64,000 nucleotides of DNA from an uncultured Lachnospiraceae bacterium (GCA_902779575.1 CACZBW010000007.1:1-64000); one strand, 5' to 3'; shown: positions 17,301 to 25,011, counted from the first letter of the stretch. Numbers and translations: made by a program. The notes: generated from the letters alone by a model not told the origin.

Positions 17301-18558
17301 CGGATTCCGATTCCTCCTTTCCCGAATCGATATCTGCAAAAGCTCCGGCGTGAACGAGCGGGAGCATATTGCCGTTGATAAGGTACAGGTCGCCGCCTTC
17401 CTCCGCAGGGATGCGGTCGAGGTTTTCCAGCTCGCGGATGTCGTTGGCGGACATCCAGCCGTTCTGCCTCGCGGTGGCGTACCCGTTCATGCGGCTCTGA
17501 TAATCGCCGCGCAGCAAGCCTTCCACATTGAATTTGAAGAAGTACCGTTTCTTTTCTTCCGGCGTGAACAAGGCGCGTGACAGGGACTGCTCCCAGCGCA
17601 CCACCCACGGGTCCAGCGTGTACTTCACGAATTCCAGCGACTGCTGCTCAATATTAGAAAAGCTCGACTTCTCCAGATCGCCGACCATATGTGGCGGCAC
17701 CCGGAAAATTCGAGCGATTTCATTGATTTGGAATTTGCGTGTTTCCAAGAACTGTGCCTGCTCCGGAGCGATGGAGATCGGCGTGTACTTCATGCCTTCC
17801 TCCAAAATGGCGACCTTCCCGGCGTTCTGGCTTCCGGAGAAGCCCTTGTTCCAGCTCTCACGGACGCGATCAGGGTCTTTGACCGTGCCGGGGTATTCCA
17901 AGAGGCCGCCTGGTGTCGCGCCATTGGCGAAGAACTTAGCGCCGTATTCCTCGGTAGCGATGGCGAGGCCGATAGCGTTCTTGGCCATCGCAATCGGGCT
18001 GTACCCGACGAGGCCGTCAAAGCCGAGGCCAGGGATGTGCAGTACGTCCGAGGGCTTTAGGATCACGGTTCCGGTCTTCATGGTCGGCGCATCCGTGTTG
18101 TTCATCTGGTAGCTGTAAAAAAGTTGCCCGGAAGAATCCCGATCTACAGTCATGCGGTTGGGCATGAGCGGATACAGCGCCACGACCTCGCCTTTACCGT
18201 TCCGGATGATCTGCGCGTAAGCGTTGCCCCACAGGAGCAGGTGCGTCATCAGCGTTTCCCGGAAGACGAAGGAGCTCATCTCCGGGTTGGGTTCGTCGTG
18301 CAGCAGCAGGTACAACGGATGTCCGATGGCTTTTTCCTTGCCGCCGTCATCCTTATAGGTGTACAGGTGCAGCGGGAGCCCTGCGATGGCCTCTGCCAGT
18401 ATCCGGACACAGGAGTAAACGGCGGTCATTTGCATGGCGGACCGTTCCGTCACAGCTTTCCCGGAGGTGCTGCCGCCGAGGAAAAAGCGGTAGCTGCTGC
18501 CGGAGGTCGCGTTTGTGGGCTTATCCCTCGAATGGAAGAGGCCGCTAAGAATTCCCAT
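17230..18558 (-). CDS. Phage portal protein (HK97 family)
   Basis: 442 residues from the ATG at 18558 with AAAGGTG 6 bases upstream; the open frame runs further up but into the divergent promoter region. Family features: AVYSCVRILAEAIAGLPLHLY, HPLYLLLHDEPNPEMSSF and FGVPPHMVGDLEKSSFSNIE-like RVPPHMVGDLEKSSFSNIEQ. It forms the dodecameric portal ring for DNA entry. A plus-strand cassette separates it from its usual neighbour, the large terminase gene. Confidence 0.93.
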   Translation of the reverse strand: MGILSGLFHSRDKPTNATSGSSYRFFLGGSTSGKAVTERSAMQMTAVYSCVRILAEAIAGLPLHLYTYKDDGGKEKAIGHPLYLLLHDEPNPEMSSFVFRETLMTHLLLWGNAYAQIIRNGKGEVVALYPLMPNRMTVDRDSSGQLFYSYQMNNTDAPTMKTGTVILKPSDVLHIPGLGFDGLVGYSPIAMAKNAIGLAIATEEYGAKFFANGATPGGLLEYPGTVKDPDRVRESWNKGFSGSQNAGKVAILEEGMKYTPISIAPEQAQFLETRKFQINEIARIFRVPPHMVGDLEKSSFSNIEQQSLEFVKYTLDPWVVRWEQSLSRALFTPEEKKRYFFKFNVEGLLRGDYQSRMNGYATARQNGWMSANDIRELENLDRIPAEEGGDLYLINGNMLPLVHAGAFADIDSGKEESESDEPTEEILEVEKSGRRRTGSKGP

Positions 18559-18604
18559 AAAAATCACCTTTCTTTCATGGTAAAAATATTTTACGTAAAA
18601 AATA

Positions 18605-18633
18605 TTGACAATGAAATCTGATTGTGGTATCAT
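18605..18633 (+). promoter_or_regulatory. Sigma-70 promoter of the plus-strand cassette
   Basis: TTGACA (18605-18610), a 17-base spacer and TATCAT (18628-18633) lie just before the ribosome site AAAGGAGG (18642-18649) of the plus-strand HTH gene. The site lies in the gap upstream of the divergently read portal gene. An inverted AT-rich stretch (AAAATATTTTACGTAAAAAATATT, overlapping the -35 box) could bind a regulator, perhaps the HTH protein itself. Confidence 0.75.
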
Positions 18634-18657
18634 CTCTGGCGAAAGGAGGTGCTCCAC

Positions 18658-19137
18658 ATGAACATGAGTGCTGATGCGGTAGAACGTCTCCGCAGAGATT
18701 TACCAACCATCCGCAATGTTGTGGGGTGGTCTGCCGAGCGCCTTGCTGAGCTCCTTGAGGTTTCCAGAGTGACTATCGTCAATTTGGAGAACACGGAGAA
18801 AAGGATGAGCAAGGTACAGTACCTGGCTATCAGAGCTCTTCTGCAGGAAGAGATCGAAACCAGCCACAACAGTACACTGGAAAATGTGCTGACCGTTTTG
18901 GTGGACAGAGATAATGTTTCTGAAAAAATGAAACAGGAGCTCCGCGACCAAGTCGACCGGGTTGCAAAATCCGTAGGCCGCAAAGCTGGGAGTGCGGCAG
19001 TAGCAAAAAATGTAGCGCCCATCGTCGAAAAGACCATCGGGGAAATGAAGCTGAGCGAAATTCCCGAGGAAACTATTCTGCGAGGGCAGGCAATTGTGGA
19101 CGAGATTCTTACGAGGCCTATCCACAAGAAAAAATAA
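18658..19137 (+). CDS. HTH regulator-like protein of a plus-strand phage cassette
   Basis: 159 residues from ATG 18658 (GGAGG 8 bases upstream). Residues about 15-50 read as a Cro/CI-type helix-turn-helix (LPTIRNVVGWSAERLAELLE, then VSRVTIVNLENTEKRMS). The C-terminal 100 residues are helical and unlike known repressors (a KSVGRKAGSAAVAKN segment, then EETILRGQAIVDEI). It probably controls its own promoter and the gene behind it. It lies opposite to all structural genes, with its own promoter, which fits expression from the lysogen. I do not recognise the C-terminal domain. Confidence 0.75.
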   Translation: MNMSADAVERLRRDLPTIRNVVGWSAERLAELLEVSRVTIVNLENTEKRMSKVQYLAIRALLQEEIETSHNSTLENVLTVLVDRDNVSEKMKQELRDQVDRVAKSVGRKAGSAAVAKNVAPIVEKTIGEMKLSEIPEETILRGQAIVDEILTRPIHKKK

Positions 19138-19157
19138 TCACAAGGAGATGCAGTATT

Positions 19158-19466
19158 ATGCGTAAAGAAAAAACTTCTTTTGGTCAGGGCCTTCAGGCCT
19201 TTGGCAGGGATGTCCTGCAGGGCGTCCGTAACAATATCGCGGAACACGAAGAAGAGGCCTGTTTCTATGAGCGGCAGAATAACATTGCCACCGCAGCCGT
19301 CGCCATGCGCGATGCAGGTTTGAATGACGAAACAATCGTCAGCATGCTTCAGAAGCACTGGGATCTGCGGCAGAGCGAGACAGTTGGCTTTATCGAATGG
19401 GCACATAGTCATATTCCTGAAAAGCTGCCGATGACCCAGCCTGCTACAATCACACAGGTCAGATAA
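19158..19466 (+). CDS. Unknown protein, partner of the HTH gene
   Basis: 102 residues; ATG 19158 with AAGGAGATG upstream, 20 bases after the HTH gene, so co-transcribed. It is helical and charged, with an Asn-Asp-rich middle (AVAMRDAGLNDETIVSMLQK, which looks like a short UBA/CUE-like or CARD-like three-helix unit). No signal peptide or membrane segment. Its end overlaps the convergent end of the large terminase gene by 8 bases. Function unknown; candidates are lysogenic conversion, superinfection exclusion or a toxin-antitoxin partner. Confidence 0.65.
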   Translation: MRKEKTSFGQGLQAFGRDVLQGVRNNIAEHEEEACFYERQNNIATAAVAMRDAGLNDETIVSMLQKHWDLRQSETVGFIEWAHSHIPEKLPMTQPATITQVR

Positions 19467-21060
19467 ACAAAATGCCCCTATCGTCGTACACAGAGGCGGT
19501 GGAGACGTTCCCGCAGCGGATTGCCCTGTCCAGCGCCATGATGGTGGCGACTGCGCCGTCGATCTTTTCCGTGGAGCGTTCCTTGTCTGCTTTGATATTG
19601 CCAGCCGGGTCTGTGCGGATATAGATGTTGTCCATCATCCACCGCAGGACCGGATGCCCGCCGTGGGCGATCCGCTTTTCCAGCACCAGCTTCATGAGTT
19701 CCTTTGTCGGAGGAGACATATCCTTGAAGCCCTGACCGAAGGGCACGACGGTAAAGCCCATCCCCTCTAAATTCTGGACCATCTGGATGGCTCCCCAGCG
19801 GTCGAAGGCGATCTCCCGGATATTGAACTTTTCGCCGAGCCGCTCGATGAACTTCTCGATGTAGCCGTAGTGGATCACGTTGCCTTCGGTCGTCATAAGG
19901 AAACCCTGTCGCTCCCAGACCTCATAGGGCACGTGGTCGCGCCGGACACGCAGGTCCAGCGTGTCTTCCGGGACCCAGAAGTATGGGAGCAGGACGTACT
20001 TGTCATCCTCATCCCTTGGCGGGAATACCAGCACGAAGGCTGTAATATCCGAAGTGGACGAGAGGTCGAGGCCGCCATAACAGACGCGACCTTCCAGATC
20101 CTCCTCGTTAACCTCGAAGGCGCAGGCGTCCCATTTCTCCATCGGCATCCAGCGCACAGCCTGTTTTACCCACTGGTTCAGGCGGAGCTGCCGGAAGGCG
20201 TTCTCCTCACCGGGATTCTGCCGCGCTGATTCGCAGGCGGCCCGGACCTTGTCGATCCCGACCGTGATGCCGAGTGACGGGTTTGCCTTCTTCCAGACCT
20301 TCGGGTCCGTCCAGTCCTCCGATTCATCCGCACCGTAGATCACCGGATAGAAGGTTGGGTCGATCTTCCGGCCCTCAAGGATGTCCTTGGCCTTCTGGTG
20401 GGTCTCGTAGCAGATGGAGTGGGTGTCCGTTCCCGCCGTCGTGATCAGGAAGTACAGCGGCTGCATACGGGCATCGCCGGAGCCCTTGGTCATGACATCA
20501 AAGAGCTTCCGGTTAGGCTGGGTATGCAGCTCATCGAATACGACGCCGTGGATGTTGAATCCGTGCTTTGAATAGGCCTCTGCCGACAGCACCTGGTAGA
20601 AGCTGTTTGTGGGCAGGAAGATGATCCGCTTCTGGGAGGCCAGTATCTTCACGCGCCGGTTGAGCGCTGGACACATCCGAACCATATCGGCAGCCACGTC
20701 AAACACGATGGCAGCCTGCTGGCGGTCCGCAGCGCAGCCATAGACCTCGGCGCGTTCCTCGCCATCACCGCAGGTGAGCAGCAGCGCCACCGCAGCGGCC
20801 AGCTCGGACTTGCCCATCTTCTTCGGGATCTCCACGTAGGCGGTGTTGAACTGCCGGTAGCCGTTGGGCTTCAGGATGCCGAACAGGTCCCGGATGATCT
20901 GCTCCTGCCAGTCGATGAGCTCGAAGGGCTTTCCCGCCCACGTGCCTTTGGTATGGCAGAGGTTTTCGATGAAGGCGACAGCGAAATCTGCAGCGTCCTC
21001 ATCATAATAGGAGTCCTTCGCTTTGAAGGCTGTCGGTTTGTATTTCTTCAATTTCCGCAT
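19459..21060 (-). CDS. terL: Phage terminase large subunit
   Basis: 533 residues from ATG 21060 (AAGGTG 9 bases upstream); the longer open frame to 21144 overlaps a small upstream reading frame. ATPase: the VEIPKKMGKSELAAAVALLL segment (Walker A-like) and VVFDELHTQ (Walker B). Nuclease: GGLDLSSTSDITAF, FDRWGAIQM and the late Asp in KIDGAVATIMALDRA. It packages concatemeric DNA through the portal. The small subunit gene is not next to it but 6 kb upstream (27195-27767), with methylase, SAM synthetase and cassette genes between. Confidence 0.93.
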   Translation of the reverse strand: MRKLKKYKPTAFKAKDSYYDEDAADFAVAFIENLCHTKGTWAGKPFELIDWQEQIIRDLFGILKPNGYRQFNTAYVEIPKKMGKSELAAAVALLLTCGDGEERAEVYGCAADRQQAAIVFDVAADMVRMCPALNRRVKILASQKRIIFLPTNSFYQVLSAEAYSKHGFNIHGVVFDELHTQPNRKLFDVMTKGSGDARMQPLYFLITTAGTDTHSICYETHQKAKDILEGRKIDPTFYPVIYGADESEDWTDPKVWKKANPSLGITVGIDKVRAACESARQNPGEENAFRQLRLNQWVKQAVRWMPMEKWDACAFEVNEEDLEGRVCYGGLDLSSTSDITAFVLVFPPRDEDDKYVLLPYFWVPEDTLDLRVRRDHVPYEVWERQGFLMTTEGNVIHYGYIEKFIERLGEKFNIREIAFDRWGAIQMVQNLEGMGFTVVPFGQGFKDMSPPTKELMKLVLEKRIAHGGHPVLRWMMDNIYIRTDPAGNIKADKERSTEKIDGAVATIMALDRAIRCGNVSTASVYDDRGILFI

Positions 21061-21157
21061 CGTTATCTTCACCTTCTTCCTCAACAGGCCCCAGCCATGA
21101 CGCATCAGGCACCATTGCATCGTAGGGAAGATCCCTGCGGTCAATCAAGAACTTCAC
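21002..21157 (-). CDS. Possible 51-residue protein overlapping the terminase start
   Basis: A GTG at 21157 preceded by GGAGGTGATGCATC opens a 51-residue frame (KFLIDRRDLPYDAMVPDASW, then a very acidic VEEEGEDNDAEIEE) that ends 59 bases inside terL in another frame. The ribosome site is good and nothing else occupies the 100 bases before terL. It is too short for a firm call and may only serve translational coupling. Confidence 0.4.
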   Translation of the reverse strand: MKFLIDRRDLPYDAMVPDASWLGPVEEEGEDNDAEIEEIQTDSLQSEGLLL

Positions 21158-21265
21158 GATGCATCACCTCCGTGGGCATAAAAAATAGACCCTTGCGGAT
21201 CTTCGGATAACGAGATACAGCCCGAATGGGCCGTTCCCGCCGATATTCAAATCGGGTGGTTTCGT

Positions 21266-21604
21266 TTACAGGCAGCCGTCTGCCTCAAGGTCATCGTAGA
21301 CCGCTTCCAGCCAAGTCTCGACTTCTTCCCAAGTGTCGAACTCTCCGCGAGGCGCTCCAAAGGGTGCTTCGTGGCTGCCGTCGCCGTGCTCGGTCAGGTA
21401 CAGGCCCTCGTCGGTGATGACCAGCTTCCCTTTGTAGCTGAAGAGGAAGGCGGCTCCTTCAAAATAGTCCCAGCAGGCTTTCGCTTTGTCGGAGAAACCG
21501 GTGGGCAGCGCATACTCAATGGCGGCGGACTGGCTTTCCGGGTCGTTCCGGTCGATAGGCTCAAGGCCCGTCAGAATGTGGGTATCGGGTCTTTCAAATT
21601 TCAT
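21266..21604 (-). CDS. Small acidic phage cassette protein, unknown
   Basis: 112 residues from the ATG at 21604, with AAGGAGG 8 bases upstream; an in-frame GTG at 21613 lies inside the ribosome site. Strongly acidic, with a late patch EFDTWEEVETWLEAVYDDLE. It follows the 107-residue gene by 13 bases in the unit opened by leader A. Not recognised. Acid-rich small early proteins can be DNA mimics, but nothing here proves that. Confidence 0.7.
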   Translation of the reverse strand: MKFERPDTHILTGLEPIDRNDPESQSAAIEYALPTGFSDKAKACWDYFEGAAFLFSYKGKLVITDEGLYLTEHGDGSHEAPFGAPRGEFDTWEEVETWLEAVYDDLEADGCL

Positions 21605-21617
21605 GCTCCGCACCTCC

Positions 21618-21941
21618 TTAAGCCTTCTTCACATCGACCAGCCAGCTGGCTTCCGGGTGGCTCTCGCCGGTGGCCTTCTCGATGATCATGCGGTCCTCGT
21701 CGATGTAGTGCAGGCCCTTGCCGACCTTGATCAGCCTGACATCCTCGAAGCCCTTGATGCTGGTGCGGTAGACCGTGGCCCTGCGGCTCTCGCCGTCGTA
21801 GCTCTTGCCGTCCCAGCCGTTGAAGGTGAAGGTGACCTTTTCCTTTGTCTTGGTGAAGAAGGCTTCGAAATCCTCGCGGGTGATCGCGGTGTTGTAGTCT
21901 TCGAGGAAGAAGTGCTTTCTCAGTTCGTAAGCGTTTGTCAT
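21618..21941 (-). CDS. Small phage cassette protein, unknown, first gene after leader A
   Basis: 107 residues, ATG 21941 with AAACGGAGGTACACC upstream. It reads as a mixed alpha/beta protein (FFTKTKEKVTFTFNGWDGKS, then ATVYRTSIKGFEDVRLIKVG). It is the first gene behind a conserved leader whose CCTCCGTTT can pair perfectly with this gene's own ribosome site AAACGGAGG. No family recognised. Confidence 0.7.
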   Translation of the reverse strand: MTNAYELRKHFFLEDYNTAITREDFEAFFTKTKEKVTFTFNGWDGKSYDGESRRATVYRTSIKGFEDVRLIKVGKGLHYIDEDRMIIEKATGESHPEASWLVDVKKA

Positions 21942-21960
21942 GGTGGTGTACCTCCGTTTG

Positions 21961-22020
21961 TGTTTTCCCCTTGGGGTACTGTATATATCACTCTAAACGG
22001 AGGAAATAGCAAGTTATATC
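21961..22020 (-). promoter_or_regulatory. Conserved cassette leader, copy A
   Basis: The minus-strand sequence contains ACTTGCTATTTCCTCCGTTT, then AGAGTGATATATACAGTAC, then the small dyad CCCCAAGGGG and AAAAC. Copies B, C and D share this order. TTGCTA and GATATA, 17 bases apart, could be a promoter. CCTCCGTTT pairs over 9 bases with the downstream ribosome site AAACGGAGG. It lies between a hairpin and the first gene of a unit. Confidence 0.7.
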
Positions 22021-22087
22021 TGCTGGATTTCCACACATATATTCGACAATAGTGTGCGGCTGAAACTGTGCACATTATGACGAGAAA

Positions 22088-22107
22088 CACAGCCTTCTCA
22101 GGCTGCG
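22088..22107 (-). terminator. Hairpin closing the leader B unit
   Basis: On the minus strand CAGCCTGAGAAGGCTGTGTTT forms a stem (CAGCC/GGCTG) followed by a T-rich stretch. It lies 30 bases after the stop of the gene at 22139 and before leader A. Confidence 0.45.
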
Positions 22108-22138
22108 TCCCGGCTGGGTTGTATTGTCCCGGAGACCT

Positions 22139-22447
22139 TTAGTCGAGGGCCTTCTGGAAGCGCTCCTTCTCCTCAGCGGTGTAAAGTTCGGTCCAGGGGT
22201 GTTCCTCGCCGTTCAGGTCGAAGGTCAGGCCGTAGATGTAAATGATCCGCTCCTTGTCGTCGTACCAGTGAGTGTCGACGCGGACGCTGGCCGGGTGGAA
22301 TCCGAGGCCGGTGTAGTGCTCGTGGAGTGCCTGCTTATACTCGTGGCTGCCGTCCGTCCGGATCGTCAGGGTGGTTCCGTGGCCGAGGGTGAAACCCTTC
22401 AGGCTCCTCTTGATGTAGTTGAACTCGTTTCTCTCTTCGCGCTTCAT
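22139..22447 (-). CDS. Small phage cassette protein, unknown, gene after leader B
   Basis: 102 residues from ATG 22447 (MKREERNEFNYIKRSLKGFT) with AACGGAGGAACGCACC upstream; a longer open frame upstream only reads through the leader. It is alpha/beta, with aromatic-rich strands (IIYIYGLTFDLNGEEHPW) and a C-terminal charged helix (TAEEKERFQKALD). It is the only gene between leader B and the next hairpin. No family recognised. Confidence 0.7.
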   Translation of the reverse strand: MKREERNEFNYIKRSLKGFTLGHGTTLTIRTDGSHEYKQALHEHYTGLGFHPASVRVDTHWYDDKERIIYIYGLTFDLNGEEHPWTELYTAEEKERFQKALD

Positions 22448-22467
22448 GGTGCGTTCCTCCGTTCGTG

Positions 22468-22527
22468 TGTTTTCCCCTTGAGGTACTGTATATATCACTC
22501 TAAGCGGAGGATATAGCAAGTTATATC
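22468..22527 (-). promoter_or_regulatory. Conserved cassette leader, copy B
   Basis: Second copy of the 60-bp leader. The dyad here is CCTCAAGGGG, which in RNA keeps pairing through a U-G pair. The TCCTCCG segment can pair over 7 bases with the downstream ribosome site CGGAGGA. Upstream on the same strand there is an ACACAAAT...ATTTGTGT inverted repeat (about 22551-22576). Confidence 0.7.
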
Positions 22528-22590
22528 TGACCGTTGATCGGCCATAATCTACACAAATCTTCAGGCGGGTATTTGTGTACATTATGAACG

Positions 22591-22615
22591 ACCAACAGAG
22601 CCCGTAGGCTCCGTG
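22591..22615 (-). terminator. Hairpin closing the leader C unit
   Basis: Minus strand CGGAGCCTACGGGCTCTGTT forms an AGCC(TAC)GGGCTC-type stem with a short T tail, 18 bases after the stop of the 67-residue gene and before leader B. It is the counterpart of the better terminator at 23757-23783. Confidence 0.45.
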
Positions 22616-22632
22616 GTGCGGCGGCAGTTCCT

Positions 22633-22836
22633 TTACAGCCGCTCGATCTGGCAGGTCATCCCGTCCACATCGACAATGCGGTAGGTGTTCCCGCGCCATG
22701 CGATTTCCCGGATGCGTACTCCGGTGTAGGCGTTGTTCCGCTGGCGGTCGTAGAGCACCTCGCCATGCGACTCCATCCAGTCCGCGATTCGGCCCATCAG
22801 TCTGGACTCCATCTCCATCTTGTCGGCTATGTTCAT
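22633..22836 (-). CDS. Small phage cassette protein, unknown
   Basis: 67 residues, MNIADKMEMESRLMGRIADW start with GGAGGTGCCAGG upstream. Pattern: one amphipathic helix, then a four-stranded sheet-like part (GVRIREIAWRGNTYRIVDVD). Last gene of the three-gene unit behind leader C. Not recognised. Confidence 0.65.
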   Translation of the reverse strand: MNIADKMEMESRLMGRIADWMESHGEVLYDRQRNNAYTGVRIREIAWRGNTYRIVDVDGMTCQIERL

Positions 22837-22849
22837 CCTGGCACCTCCC

Positions 22850-23326
22850 TCAGTTCACGCTGAAGCGGATGCCCATGACCTCGGTCGGTTCCTCGTCGCC
22901 CCAGCGGGTTTCCTGCCGGGTAATGGTGCAAAGGCCCATCATAGTGCAGCCTGCTGCGGCAAAGGCGTGGAGGTTTTCCATCACCGCCGTGGACTGGTTG
23001 GTGTAGACGAAGGTCTCGATCCCGGCGCTGCGGAGGGCTTCGATAAAGTCGCCCACCTCCTTGTCCCAAAGGAAGTCGTCCATCTCCAGCTCGTCCTCCT
23101 TGCGGGAAAGGCTCTGTGCCCAAGCGCGGTAGGCTTTGCTGACCCCGGACTCGAAGGGAAACTTGGCTGCGGCGTCCTCCTCGTACCAGGCTTTGAGCTC
23201 GTCGCTGTCCCAGCCGAGGGTGTCGATGATCTGCTGCTTGCGGGCTTTGCGCTCGACGCGGGCGGCCTCCCAATCGTGGCCGATCCGCTTGAGGTTTTCG
23301 AAGTAGGTGTTGTTCGCGTTCATCAT
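22850..23326 (-). CDS. Phage cassette protein, unknown (metabolite- or nucleic-acid-processing look)
   Basis: 158 residues from the first of two adjacent ATGs (23326), with AGGAGG 8 bases upstream; the longer open frame to 23413 only crosses the previous gene. An N-terminal basic coiled segment (RIGHDWEAARVERKARKQQI) is followed by an alpha/beta domain (FIEALRSAGIETFVYTNQST, then ENLHAFAAAGCTMMGLCTIT). The IETFVYTNQST strand-loop resembles the effort of a phosphate- or nucleotide-binding loop, but no family is certain. It overlaps nothing and sits second in the leader C unit. Confidence 0.68.
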   Translation of the reverse strand: MMNANNTYFENLKRIGHDWEAARVERKARKQQIIDTLGWDSDELKAWYEEDAAAKFPFESGVSKAYRAWAQSLSRKEDELEMDDFLWDKEVGDFIEALRSAGIETFVYTNQSTAVMENLHAFAAAGCTMMGLCTITRQETRWGDEEPTEVMGIRFSVN

Positions 23327-23339
23327 GGTTCCGGCCTCC

Positions 23340-23615
23340 TTACTGCTGCGCCGCCCAGAGGATGGCGTGTCCGTCGTCTTCGAACTCGACCTCGCTGGCC
23401 GCTCGCAAGCCAATCGTGCCCTCGCAGGTGGTATCGTCGGTCAGGAATTCGTAGGTGGCTCCGAAGTAGCAGGGCTTGTTCTTGCCGTTGTAGTAGTATC
23501 CGGCGAGGATGATCTTGTCGCCGAAGTTCAGGACCTTGCTCCAGCGGCATTCGAGGTCCTCGGGAGTGGTGGGGTTCGGCAGGCGGTAGGTTCTCATTGC
23601 TTCGTTGATCGTCAT
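23340..23615 (-). CDS. Small phage cassette protein, unknown, first gene after leader C
   Basis: 91 residues, ATG 23615 with AACGGAGGAAAACCACC upstream. Mostly beta (DKIILAGYYYNGKNKPCYFG, then EVEFEDDGHAILWAAQQ). It opens the three-gene unit 23615-22633. In leader C, UUCC-CCGUU can pair with AACGG-A-GGAA of this gene's ribosome site with one bulged A. Not recognised. Confidence 0.68.
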   Translation of the reverse strand: MTINEAMRTYRLPNPTTPEDLECRWSKVLNFGDKIILAGYYYNGKNKPCYFGATYEFLTDDTTCEGTIGLRAASEVEFEDDGHAILWAAQQ

Positions 23616-23637
23616 GGTGGTTTTCCTCCGTTCGGTG

Positions 23638-23697
23638 TGTTTTCCCCTTGGGGTACTGTATATATCACTCTAAACGGGGAATATAGCAAGTTATTTC
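23638..23697 (-). promoter_or_regulatory. Conserved cassette leader, copy C
   Basis: Third copy of the leader, with the CCCCAAGGGG dyad and GAGTGATATATACAGTA unchanged. The anti-ribosome-site segment is TTCCCCGTTT, one base shorter than in copy A, yet pairing with the downstream site is kept by a single bulge. It follows a strong hairpin terminator. Confidence 0.7.
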
Positions 23698-23756
23698 TGC
23701 CGGAATTCCACACATATATTCGACAAATATCAGCGCCCGGAATTGTGTACTATACG

Positions 23757-23783
23757 ACCAAAAGAGCCCTCCGGCTCCTTTGG
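23757..23783 (-). terminator. Rho-independent terminator closing the leader D unit
   Basis: Minus strand AAAGGAGCCGGAGGGCTCTTTT: a GAGCC(GGAG)GGCTC stem followed by TTTT, 11 bases after the stop of the DUF4314 gene (23794). It separates the leader D unit from leader C. Confidence 0.6.
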
Positions 23784-23793
23784 CTGCGAGGGG

Positions 23794-24198
23794 TTATTCG
23801 GCCTCGCCGGTCATGATGAAGTGCGCGTATTCCCTGCGGTGCTTTTCGAGGAAGGTGACCAGTTCGTAGTACCCTCGATCGTAGGCCAGCTTCTGGACCA
23901 TCGGGACATCGAACATGTTGGTGAGGCCGGTGTCCCGGATCGCGAGGATCTGGTCCCGGATCGTCTCGGTCATGATCGGCACCAGCTTCCGGACCACATC
24001 GACTCCCCAGATCACGTTCAAGCCGGAGCCGTTGTCCCAGTTGACCAGGAGGCTGCCCGTGTCGTCCACACCGGTGACGGTGCCTTTTGTGCCGATGGGC
24101 GGAGCCTGCTGGTCGTCCATCTGGATGAGCTCCACGCGGGTCCCTGCGGGGTAGGTTTCCCGCAGGTGCCGCAGCTGTTCCGGTCGGATCATTCGCAT
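23794..24198 (-). CDS. DUF4314 / DUF5049 protein
   Basis: 134 residues from ATG 24198 (GGAGGTGGCAGC upstream, 10 bases inside the previous gene). Residues about 13-65 match DUF4314 (YPAGTRVELIQMDDQQAPPI, GTVTGVDDTGSLLVNWDNGS, an SH3-like beta barrel), and about 75-130 match DUF5049 (IRDQILAIRDTGLTNMFDVP, RGYYELVTFLEKHRREY). Such fusions are common in Firmicutes phages and conjugative elements; their role is not known. Confidence 0.8.
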   Translation of the reverse strand: MRMIRPEQLRHLRETYPAGTRVELIQMDDQQAPPIGTKGTVTGVDDTGSLLVNWDNGSGLNVIWGVDVVRKLVPIMTETIRDQILAIRDTGLTNMFDVPMVQKLAYDRGYYELVTFLEKHRREYAHFIMTGEAE

Positions 24199-24971
24199 GC
24201 TGCCACCTCCTCGGGCTCGGCGGCCTTGGCGGCATCCCGCTTGGCCTTCTGGGCGGCGCTGAAGGCATTGGCCTTTTCCTTGTTCGGGAAGGCAGCGGTG
24301 CCGGAAAGGCGCTGCATCAGGATCTTGCGCTGGGCCTTGCTCTCGCTGCCGATGAAGCCCAGCCGGAGGAGGAAGCACCGGAAGGCGTATTTCTCGCTTT
24401 CCACCTCGGCCTCCTTGGCGGTGACCCGTTTGGCTTCCTTCGCCATCTTGCAGAGGGCTGTGATGAAGCTCATGTAGGTCTGTGCCTCCTCCGGCTCCGG
24501 CATCTCATCCCACCAAGGGAAGGATACCCGGTCGCCGTCCGTGCGGATCGTCAGGCGCTGTGCGTTCAGAGCCTTCTTGATCAGGGTGGCCTTGCTGTCG
24601 ACCAGCTTGATGAGGCGGTCAAGGGAATCCGGGTTGAAACCGTCCAGCGGGAAGGAAATCGTCAGGCCTTCAGCCTCGGAGGCGGTATCTTCCGCGTCGT
24701 CGGGCTCTGTGGCCGCCGTGTCGGGCTCCTGCGCCTGCGGCTCGGTTTCCGCTTCGAAGGGCTCCAGCAAGCCTTCCTCGGCCAGCGTGCGCAGCGGCTG
24801 CAGGTCCGCGTCCTCCGGAACCGTGATTGTGCCGTCCTTCTCAATGAAGTAGGGGCCGACCTCGTAGGCGCATCTGGGGACCTTGGTGTAGCGGGATGTC
24901 CCGCCGATGATCTCGGCCAGCCTCGTGGCGGTGGCCTTCCTGTTCTCGGTTGCAAGTCTGATGTTCATCAT
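24189..24971 (-). CDS. Conserved mobile-element protein (annotated elsewhere as virulence-like), unknown role
   Basis: 260 residues from ATG 24971 (GGAGG 8 bases upstream). N-terminus: MNIRLATENRKATATRLAEI, then an acidic linker rich in Glu/Ala (EPQAQEPDTAATEPDDAEDT), then a helical domain (RLIKLVDSKATLIKKALNAQ) and a long basic C-terminal helix region ending in KAKRDAAKAAEPEEVAACE. Similar proteins occur in Clostridia phages and transposons, usually next to DUF4314 genes as here. It is the first gene behind leader D. Function unknown. Confidence 0.72.
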   Translation of the reverse strand: MMNIRLATENRKATATRLAEIIGGTSRYTKVPRCAYEVGPYFIEKDGTITVPEDADLQPLRTLAEEGLLEPFEAETEPQAQEPDTAATEPDDAEDTASEAEGLTISFPLDGFNPDSLDRLIKLVDSKATLIKKALNAQRLTIRTDGDRVSFPWWDEMPEPEEAQTYMSFITALCKMAKEAKRVTAKEAEVESEKYAFRCFLLRLGFIGSESKAQRKILMQRLSGTAAFPNKEKANAFSAAQKAKRDAAKAAEPEEVAACE

Positions 24972-25011
24972 GGTATGTACCTCCATTTCGGTGTTTGTGT
25001 TCCCGTGGGCC

